Assembly: GCA_946807835.1 (NCBI GenBank)
Contig: OX327686.1
Span: forward strand, 7,812,001-7,876,000
DNA: 64,000 nucleotides
From: Ailanthus altissimus
Lineage: Eukaryota > Streptophyta > Magnoliopsida > Sapindales > Simaroubaceae
Direction: 5' to 3'
Both the position numbers and the translations under genes were made by a program. Below the pieces are notes generated by a model. The model did not search any database. It was given only the letters and a program-made list of their open reading frames with translations, and was not told where the DNA came from. Below are positions 56,388-64,000 of this stretch, in pieces. How positions within the stretch are numbered: position 1 is the stretch's first letter; each line of letters begins with the position of its first letter.

Positions 56388-56531
56388 AAGAAAAGGAAGC
56401 CCCGTCAAGCCGATGACGTTAAATCAAGCGCTACTTGGGAGGCAACCCAAGGAAAGTATTATTATTATTATTATCATTTTTTTATTTTTTTTTTCAGCAT
56501 CTTAAAAAAAAAAAAAAAAAACCAAGAATTT
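56388..56531 (+). other. Junction after deleted pol
   Basis: GATGACGTTAAATCAAGCG followed by CTACTTGGGAGGCAACCCAA is a phrase that commonly follows the pol end in Athila/Tat-type elements. Then come an ATT microsatellite (56457-56475) and an A-run (about 56503-56520). This places the deleted pol between 56387 and here, or within the Lys-rich end of the frame. Confidence 0.55.
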
Positions 56532-56730
56532 CAGCGCTCCAGCGGCATAACATGGTGCGGCAGCGACAGAAAAATCGAGACACCACCGCCCCCGCGGTAC
56601 ACGCAACATCGCGCCAGCGCAAATTCCAGTAACTGTGCAGAAATCAGCCTTCAGCGCTGCAGCGACGAAATATTACCGCGGCAGCTCCAGAACATCGCCC
56701 CAGCGACGGAGAGTCAGCGCGGCAGCGAAA
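56532..56730 (+). repeat. GC-rich CGC-CCAGCG array in Gypsy-E interior
   Basis: Units such as TCGCCCCAGCGA, GCGCCAGCGC and CGCTCCAGCG are the same kind as in LTR-E but with different spacing. Small open frames here follow from the repeat. Confidence 0.75.
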
Positions 56731-56756
56731 ATTAACCAGGGAAGTCTCTTACTTTC

Positions 56757-58157
56757 ACTTCTTTATTTTTTTTTGACATTGGGGACAATGTCTAAATTAA
56801 GTTTGGGGGTAGGAAACACTTTCTTGTGTTCATTTTGCTGTATGATTTGGGTGGTCATTCTTGTGGGTTAAAATTTTTTTTTTTTTTAGTTACTTAGTTT
56901 TTTTAGTTAATTCATTTTTATTAGGTTTTGATAAGATGATCATTAGTCTATGATAAGAAAAAGAATACATGGTTGAATTTATTTTTACAAATCCATAGAT
57001 AATGATAGATACTTGAGACAATTTTGATTATCTAAGTTTAGGAACAAATTTTACCTTATTTATTATCACCAATTTTTTGAGCACTTTATAAGCATGAATA
57101 GTTATAACTATTACTTAGAGATACTTATATTTTAGAGAGTACACCACGGTCTCGAAGACCAATACTCTAGAACTTGTCTTTAATTACTACTTGAGGCGAA
57201 ATTCTAGGAAACACATGAATAGGGAAATGACATTAGGCCATCTTTGGACCGATTGAGCCTTTCTAGCCTACCTTTTAGAGTATATTTATCCCTAGTACCC
57301 TATTTTGAGCCTAATTACCCATTCTTTGGTTTAACCACATTACAAGCCCAAGACTTAAAGTTTACTTATCTAAAAATTTACCCGTAACACCATAAACTTT
57401 GCATTTGCTTAGAAATACTCTTGAAAGGGAAAAGTTGCGGTGATATGAGAAAAATAAGTTTGAGTGGTATTTATCAATCTAAGTTTAGGGGTATTCAAAA
57501 AAAAAGAAAAAAAAAAGAGTAAGAAAAATACCCTCAGCTTAAGAAAAAGAAGAAATGTTTGAAAAACAAAAGGTTGAAAAGAAAGATGGGAAACACAATA
57601 AGTTTGAGGGAAGAGATAATACAAGGAAACGAAAGATCAAGAGGTTTCTAGGTAAAAGTCTAAGTGTTCATGGTGTGACTTGAACTTCATATGTTTATCC
57701 TTTTATCCCACCTTGACCCTAGCCTTACATTACAAGCTAAGTAAAGTCCTAAATAGATCTCTAGACATGTGATTTTCTACATTAGTGGAGAGTGGTAATA
57801 AAGACAAGCCTATGGAAGTGTCATTATACAAAATAAAATGCCGAGACACCATCTTTTCTGTACAAACTAAAGTATAAAGTAAATCAAAGTATGGTTTTCG
57901 CTATTTGCTTGCTGCTTGCACACACACACATGGTGATTATTTATGAGGAAGAATGAGGGACTAAATGAAGATAATTAGAATTGTCAATAGCTATTTGTCT
58001 ACCTTAAGGATTTGTACCATTTCGTCAGCCTTTGAGACAATGATTTTGATCATCTTACTAGTATTAGTATATTTTGTTTTGTTTTGTTAAATGAGTCAAG
58101 TATAACCCTTTGTTTCTCTCTTAGTTTTATTTTATTGCTTGAGGACAAGCAAGTATT
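56757..58157 (+). other. Gypsy-E 3' non-coding interior
   Basis: It starts TTTGACATTGGGGACAATGTC and AAGTTTGGGGGTAGG and ends TTGAGGACAAGCAAGTATTTAA. No long open frame and no envelope-like gene is visible. A CA repeat lies at about 57920. Confidence 0.7.
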
Positions 58158-58173
58158 TAAGTTTGGGGGAATT

Positions 58174-59604
58174 TGATAAGGGCAAATTTGTCATATATTT
58201 TCTCATGTTTTTATTATTGATATTTTATTATTTTATGAGAATAGATGGCTATTTATATGCATTATTGTTATTTATAGGGACTTGAACGAAATTTAAAGAA
58301 AGAACGCAAAAGGGCGAAAACAGGGACTAAAATGCAAAGTTTTCAAATTATGAGTCCAACGCCCCCGCGCCACAAGTATTTTAGCCCCAGCGCTGAAATA
58401 GTGATCGAAATAAGAAAAACGACCTGCTTAAGTCGCGTATAGCGCCCCAGCGCCATACAGTCACCGCCCCAGCGACGAGACAGCGCCCTAGCGCCAATAT
58501 TCCACCGCTCCAGCGGTAATAGCTTTTTCACGCGTCGCCCCAGCGACAGATGCATAGCGCGCCAGCGGTAGTGCGAGTCCTAGTCCGACGAGAATTGAGA
58601 TTTTCAAGCTCATATCAATCCCTATATAAAGCCACTCGTTCCCAGCCTTCAAAAAAGAATCCAAGACGACCTAAGAGCACCAAGAATACAGAGCACAAGT
58701 CTTGGAGAGCAATAGGAGCTTAATTGAAGCAACTTTAGAGAGAGATACAAGACGTTCTTCGGCATCAAGAGTTCCTAGGCAGCGCAATTAAGAGCAATTC
58801 GACGTCTATATCGGTTTGCTAATAATTGTATCATGATTTATAATTATTTTTACTGCTGTTCTCTTGTAGCCATGAGCTAACTTATTTTCTAGGGTTAATA
58901 TTTGAACTCAATATGTGCGCTTAATTGCCATATCTTTTAGTATTTAATAAACTTAGTCTTTTATTATTTAAATTACTTGTGTTTAATGCTTCAATATATC
59001 TGGCCAATATATGGTGAATGAATTGGTAATATTTTGATAAACTCGGAAGAGGAATCATAATATTTAGACCTAGGTAATTTGATGCATGATTGTAGAGTAA
59101 CATTCAATGTTGCATATGCAAGTTTCAATTTAGGATAGGAATATACCTAATTGGCATGTATGATCAATAAGACCTAATCTTAATGAATCTTAGTTTATTA
59201 CAAGTACCATAAGAATATAGGTATTTGGTAAATTAGGGTATACTTGCATGACCTTGGAAGAGGCTTGTGAATACATTAGTGTCTTGATCAATAATAAAGA
59301 CTAAGTGAGTTAAATATTAGAGGATTAATCATTAAAAACATATTGAGGGATAATATTAATCCTAGGTTTTCTCTACGTTGCTATCTTCACATCTCATTGC
59401 ATTGTGTTTTTACTTTTATATTTTCTACATTCATTCTTGGATTTTTATTTTTCTGAATAATTATTAGAAAGACATAATTTTAGTAATTGGTTAATAAGAA
59501 GAAATTATCCCTGTGGGTTCGACATCCGACTAATTAGTCTCTTTATTACTTGCATACGATAGTGTATACTTGCACTTAATTTATGATATAGAAATATCGC
59601 ATCA
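58174..59604 (+). repeat. Gypsy-E 3' LTR
   Basis: 1431 bp, preceded by the purine tract TAAGTTTGGGGGAATT (58158-58173). It is collinear with the solo LTR at 32892-34339, with differences concentrated in the GC-rich array (58359-58570). Confidence 0.93.
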
Positions 59605-59628
59605 CATACATCCTAAAATACTTCAACA

Positions 59629-60659
59629 ATGCGTTTATGAATATAAGCATGGACATACATGACATATATGTGTTTTTGAAAGTGAGCTTTCAAGATGAAA
59701 TGTGTTTAACAAATAAAGCTTTTGAAGTGTAATATGTTCATGAGAAACATTTTGTGTTTTGAGGATGCTTGAACTCACTGTTGACTTAATAGGCATCATA
59801 TGTGATTTGTAGAGCCTTTATATGTGACATTTCCTTCGGGATTGGTATATGTTATGTGTTCCGTATGTACGGAGGATCCTATTGGTATCTAAAGGAAGAG
59901 TGAGTCATCACATTTATGTGGTGGCGTATTGGTGCATGTGAGAGGACTCACCAATGATCAGGGTGAGGGTTTAGCTCTTACCTTCGAGCATGAGCATTAT
60001 ATATGTGTAATTTAAACCTCACTTGTACTATTTCTCTCATACGGTATGTCATCTACGAGTGACATTTGGCTCATTATGTGATATGTGATATGGAAGTCCT
60101 ATTAAATGGTAGTTAAGTGATGGTATTCCTATTATATATTTTAAAAGAATGTGTAAGTGCTTACCTGACATATAATTTAATAAGATTGTGATTTTAATTT
60201 ATCACAGCATATCATACACATGCATTGTGTACATATATGTATTTTGATATATAAAAAATTAGTATGCTTACTGAGTTTTATACTCATTATAGTTTATGGT
60301 GATTTCAGGTAAATAAGGTACATGTGTGCTTAGTGAATTTGGCAAGGCTTCTGCTGTTCTTTAGGTTCTCTAAGTTGTTAGGTTACTGAGTGTTTTATTT
60401 GGGACACGTGGGTTAAGATATTTGATTTGTCCCTATTGAATAAATACTTATGTATTATTTATTAAGTGTGGTTGTATTTAGTTTAAGTTTCACCAAGTGT
60501 AGTTATGGGTTGATTTTAATGTTGAACTTACTAGCAATTTGCCAAGAATTCCTATGTTGAATTAAAGTTTGAAATTTTATGCAATATTTTATGAGTGGTC
60601 ATTATTGAATGAATGTAAGTAATGTCGTGTGTCAGATCTTTTGGGTTTGGGATATGATA
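59629..60659 (+). repeat. Gypsy-A 3' LTR, right part
   Basis: It starts ATGCGTTTATGAATATAAGC, follows the Gypsy-B LTR (from about 32130) and ends TTTGGGATATGATA before the ATATT duplication. It is more diverged from the Gypsy-B LTRs than those are from each other. Confidence 0.88.
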
Positions 60660-60664
60660 ATATT

Positions 60665-60760
60665 ACTTCTGAAGATTGGAACTGTCGAGAATTTCGTAGA
60701 TATGTTGACTAAGGTGGTGACAACGATCAAGTTCAAACATTATTTAAACTTGATCAATAT
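60665..60760 (+). pseudogene. Copia-3 pol C-terminal end
   Basis: The frame continues from 25705: LLLKIGTVENFVDMLTKVVTTIKFKHYLNLINI. This is the ADxLTKxxxxxKFKHCLDLI end of Copia polyproteins. It is followed by the purine tract CCAAAGTGGAGATT (60863-60876). Confidence 0.92.
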
Positions 60761-60876
60761 AGTTCGAATTTGATAGCACCATTGGGAGTAAATTTAGAGG
60801 CGTTGTATTTAGATAGAGAATTTTGAGAAAAAGCGAAGTTTTGTGGATGATTGACATATTCACCAAAGTGGAGATT

Positions 60877-61470
60877 TGTTGAAAATTGGCTCATATGCCA
60901 ATTTAAGCTAATCACACATTAGTGGAAGATGGCATAAGAGTAGCTTGGTTGAGCTTATATAAGATAAGGCCAACTTTGTTATTGGTTGTACTTTTGAATA
61001 ACTCTCTTCTCCCCCTTCAATTTGTAGGATCTCTTTATGAAAATCTTATAATTCAAGGGTTTTACATTTAAGCCTCTGAAGTTTGTAATAGTTCAATTTT
61101 TTCCTTTTTATTTTTGGGCATTTATAGTAATACCTTACTGTTTGAGTAATTATAATATTGACCATACTATTTGAATATTTATAGTTTGACCAATAGTTTA
61201 AAATTTTATATTGTGACTCCAAAATTTTAATTTCTCTTGAAGATAGTATATTTGTTCCAGCGGCGCCCGAGAATGTAAGTAATATTACCGAACCTTATTA
61301 AATTTGGTGTTCTTTCTATTTTTACATATGGTGTTGAATAGTTAGTTGTCTCGTTGTGGTATTGTATTTTATTACTAGCATTATTGGTTGTATTTGGTTA
61401 TCCAAAAATTATATTCCGCATAACAATTAGTAACAATGTTAATTATTATTTGAACACTTCTTGATAAAAT
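60877..61470 (+). repeat. Copia-3 3' LTR
   Basis: TGTTGAAAATTGGCTCATATG...GAACACTTCTTGATAAAA. It is collinear with 17256-17852 with many substitutions. The last bases are mutated, so the exact end (about 61468-61470) and the target duplication (GTTAT expected) cannot be fixed. Confidence 0.88.
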
Positions 61471-63440
61471 AATTATCACAAAAATTGAGAAATTTTTTAC
61501 CTCAAAAGTGTCTTCCTTCACTTGAAATAGTTGTCGGACTATCACCAAAATATCACCAAACCGTCGCATCAATGACAACATTGACCTTGTTTCGATAACT
61601 GGTTTACATTTTAGGTTTTTTTTTTTTGTTAATATTAATTTTAAACATAATTATTTATTTTACATTATAACACATGTAAATATTTTTTAAATATATATGT
61701 AATTAAACTAAAAGGTCCTTATTCTATTTAAGTTAATAGAAGAAAATAATATACAATATTTCAAATTTAATTGGGATAAAAATTGTTCATTTAAATTTAA
61801 GAGACTAAATTATCTTTATCTCTTTTTAGAGTTATAAAAAAATTTACGTAAATTCCCAAAGTGCTAAATCTACTAGAACACTATGAACTGATTTTCTAAA
61901 CGTGAAGAAAGACGAATTTGAAAAATATTTTGGATTTTTAAAAATTATGAATTATATTTTTGTACATGAGCTCACCATCATTCTAAAAAAAAATTGAATT
62001 TTTTTATTGGTATATTTTTAGATAAAATCACATTGTATGAAATGTTACTATCCCGTTTGCCGAGATTGGACCCAATTTTGTGTCTGAAGGAAGCTTTAAG
62101 TCTTCTGCTTTCAAAGGCTTAGAAAGCGCCATATACAACAAGTGGGATTCCATCGGAAGTCATCTCTTTTCAATGTTAAAGTTATAAGTAGTTTGAATTA
62201 TAGTATAATTTAGTTCTACTTTAGATAAGTGAGGACCTTATGGTAATTTTCTACATCTTTATGGATCACTTTTTTATGTGAATGTTGTTCTTACAGTTAT
62301 TCAAATGATTATCTTATTATTATTATTATTATTTTGTTCATAAAACTTTTTAAAGTTTAATTTACTTATTATAATATGTTGGTATAAATTTATTTCTTGA
62401 GTTGATTGCTCACTCGCTCGTTATTAATATTTATACAAAGTAATTTTTTATTGTAGGTGGAATTTTAGAGGCAATTTTGAGCTATGATATTAGAAATATA
62501 GAAGTTTCTACTCATAATATATTTAAGAATAAAACAATATCATATTTTGAGAACTTATTTTAGAGATTGAGATATAATTATGTTATAACTTTTGTTATTA
62601 TATTTTAAGATTATTTATATATATTTTGATATTCGTAATAAAATTTGAGATGGTTTTATTTTAATTGTAAAAGATTGAAGTTGAGGTGTTCCACTGGCAA
62701 AGTGGTTATCAGTTTATTATTAATTTTTAGACTGGGCAGCAGTTCTAATTAAACGCAAATTCCTATGCTTATTTAAATCATATTTATAAACTCTGTGTGA
62801 TTCTGCATGAATATCAGCAACCAAGCTTAGGCCCCTGATCTGGTCGGAGTTTCAGCAATATATGACTTGCGTTGCAATCAAGATTTAAGCTAGCTGGGCA
62901 CCGTGTTCAAGAACTTTGTGATCCAAGAACTCATTTTTCTGAGTTTTATTTTAAGACTTTTATAGGGATTAGAGTTCAGATTATTCTTTTTAAAAGATTT
63001 TTTCTTTCACCTTTGGAAATTGGTATATGCGAATTCTAAAATATTTTTCATTTTTCAAGTTGGTTTTTATTAATAAATCGAACCATCATAAAAAATCTAA
63101 GTGAACCCTTTTTGTGAATAAAGGCATAATTATTTATCTGTGTAAATTATCACTTGTCAAATCCGATTGTAGGAACTTAATTTGCTTGCGCTCAATGGAT
63201 CATTTGTAGTAAGAAAAATGTAATATGAAAGACAAAGACATCCTTTCATATGAAACCTGACAACCGTTTAAAGTAGAAAAAATAAAGGATCTCTAAATTT
63301 GTAGTAAAATTTTGCAGAAAAGAGAAAATTTATGAAGAAAACTAGAAGGAAATCGAATGAATAAACAAATCCCTACTGAAACCAAATAAGTAAATCTGAC
63401 TTTCATCAGGAAATCTTAATATTAATCATTGTTCTACATC
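61471..63440. other. AT-rich intergenic region
   Basis: No gene is recognised. A possible tRNA-like A-box (TGGCAAAGTGG, 62695-62705) with a poor B-box about 50 bases later may mark a decayed SINE. An ATT microsatellite is at 62317-62335. Confidence 0.5.
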
Positions 63441-63464
63441 AAAATGTCAACTATGCCTGTACTG

Positions 63465-63470
63465 TATAAA
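63465..63470 (+). promoter_or_regulatory. TATA box candidate of the 63590 gene
   Basis: TATAAA lies 120 bases before the ATG, which leaves a normal leader. A second TATAAATA at 63557-63564 is only 26-33 bases from the ATG and would leave almost no leader, so the first is preferred. Confidence 0.45.
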
Positions 63471-63589
63471 TGCGAACCAAATTAGGAGAACATAGTTTCG
63501 CATCTTCTTGTGTACATAGCCCACAAAAGTGTACATCAATCATCTTGCGAGCAAATTATAAATAAGAGATTTGAGTTTGAGAGCAAGCC

Positions 63590-63865
63590 ATGGAAAAGCG
63601 AAGCAGCACCTCCTCGTGCTTACTGCTTCCAGCTTTTATTCTTCTCCTAATTCTCTTGCTCACTTCTTCCTCTCCCTTCAGTGGAAGCCATGTTGCCCAC
63701 TTTTTCACTACTTACGATTCAAAAAGCCATGCTCTTCGTTTGTTCAATTCTTCTTGGACACCTTCCGATCTCAGAGATCCCAACAACTCAACGTTGGTGC
63801 CACAAGTTTCCCCAGATCCGAGTACCGAGTACAAAATCAATAAACACAAGGCTGGTAATATCAAA
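63590..63865 (+). CDS. Probable exostosin-family (GT47-like) glycosyltransferase, exon 1
   Basis: ATG at 63590 in a good context (AAGCCATGGAA) opens 92 codons and ends at a GTGAGT donor (63866), phase 0. The protein has a short basic N terminus and one hydrophobic helix (about residues 10-28, CLLLPAFILLLILLLTS), as expected for a Golgi type II signal anchor. A Ser/Asn/Pro-rich stem follows. The next exon begins KKTNLDRVEE, like the KxxLxxxExxLAxARAAIR start seen in plant exostosin-like glycosyltransferases. The catalytic domain lies beyond the window, so the family call is tentative. An overlapping frame from 63571 uses no ATG and is rejected. Confidence 0.6.
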
Positions 63866-63969
63866 GTGAGTATTGTAAATTTATATGTTCTAAATTTTTT
63901 AACTTATCGATAGTTGAGCTTACTCATTTTCTATTATTATTAACTTAAAAAATATTATTCTGTGAGCAG

Positions 63970-64000
63970 AAGAAGACAAATCTAGATAGAGTTGAAGAAG
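63970..64000 (+). CDS. Same gene, start of exon 2 (cut by window end)
   Basis: After the acceptor TGTGAGCAG (63961-63969) the frame reads KKTNLDRVEE, phase 0 with exon 1, up to the end of the window. Confidence 0.6.

Larger units (their letters stand above)
54694..59604 (+). mobile_element. Gypsy-E, internally deleted Ty3/Gypsy element
   Basis: TGATAAGGGC...ATATCGCATCA is flanked by CATAC (54689-54693, 59605-59609). The 5' LTR is cut to 213 bp and joins directly to the middle of gag. Gag end and protease survive; RT, RNase H and integrase are missing. The 3' part has the AAGTTTGGGGG words and the GAGGACAAGCAA phrase typical of the plant Athila/Tat-like (OTA) Gypsy group. The 3' LTR (58174-59604) is complete. 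Confidence 0.9.
25706..60659 (+). mobile_element. Gypsy-A, non-autonomous Ty3/Gypsy element, heavily interrupted
   Basis: It begins TGTAGTAACC at 25706 and its 3' LTR ends at 60659 (GGGATATGATA, a mutated TGACA end), flanked by ATATT (25701-25705, 60660-60664). The 5' LTR is truncated (25706-about 26873). The interior (26874-28742) holds an antisense pararetrovirus fragment and the last part of a Gypsy integrase, then a purine tract. The 3' LTR starts at 28743 and is split at about 30330/59629 by a cluster of later insertions. It is the same family as Gypsy-B, but older and more mutated. Confidence 0.88.
17256..61470 (+). mobile_element. Copia-3, one Ty1/Copia element opened to about 44 kb by nested insertions
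   Basis: The 5' LTR (17256-17852) and 3' LTR (60877-about 61470) are copies of each other. The pol frame between them is continuous once two insertions are removed: 19565-23383 (target duplication CTTGG) and 25706-60659 (target duplication ATATT). At the first join the frame runs ..FSRKTW then VYILKSKD; at the second, ..EIINEGII continues in KIGTVENFVDMLTK. Without the insertions the element is about 5.4 kb, a normal Copia size. RT motifs A and C are mutated and stops occur in gag, so it is dead. Confidence 0.93.

Noticed and set aside
56302..56871. Three overlapping frames after the Gypsy-E protease
   Set aside because: They run through a microsatellite, an A-run and GC repeats; only the short post-pol phrase is family-typical.
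62684..62840. Possible tRNA gene or SINE
   Set aside because: The A-box fits but the B-box is poor and no cloverleaf can be drawn by eye.

Overview
The window is plant nuclear DNA, almost certainly from an angiosperm and probably a eudicot. It is strongly AT-rich. It holds intron-containing host genes at both edges, a plant L1-type LINE, Ty1/Copia and Ty3/Gypsy LTR retrotransposons, solo LTRs and foldback elements. Only two ordinary host genes are visible. The 3' exons of a heptahelical membrane protein (HHP, PAQR/adiponectin-receptor-like) lie at 844-1680, with a Copia element in the intron before them. The first exons of a probable exostosin-family (GT47-like) glycosyltransferase lie at 63590-64000. 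Nearly everything between is transposon sequence.

Layout: 1-625 is the 3' end of Copia-1. 2260-6660 is a decayed LINE on the minus strand, split by a 739-bp solo LTR. 7505-12617 is a complete but dead Copia-2 with its target duplication. 12623-17250 is AT-rich spacer with foldback and tandem repeats. From 17256 to about 61470 a single Copia element (Copia-3) has been expanded to about 44 kb by insertions nested up to five deep. Its pol reading frame can be followed in three blocks (18019-19564, 23389-25705, 60665-60760), and the first two joins are marked by 5-bp target duplications.

The insertions inside Copia-3 are: (i) a 2.3-kb solo LTR of family C (19565-23383), itself holding a 1.5-kb solo LTR (family D); (ii) Gypsy-A (25706-60659, target duplication ATATT). 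The 3' LTR of Gypsy-A was in turn broken by a SINE/foldback element, by Gypsy-B (30541-41225, target duplication CAAGC), by a pile of family C LTRs (41471-54693) and by an internally deleted Gypsy-E (54694-59604, target duplication CATAC).

The most unusual part is Gypsy-A/Gypsy-B. They are related non-autonomous Gypsy elements, probably derived from a Del/Tekay-type chromovirus, with LTRs of about 2.7 kb and almost no gag-pol. Both carry, antisense to their own transcription, a piece of an endogenous pararetrovirus (Caulimoviridae-like RNase H end plus the region after it). Gypsy-B also carries an uninterrupted, intronless LONELY GUY (LOG) cytokinin-activating enzyme gene, with a TATA-like box and a poly(A) signal. 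The two Gypsy-B LTRs are nearly identical by eye, so this gene-carrying element moved recently. All boundaries were read by eye; alignments, divergences and database matches were not run.
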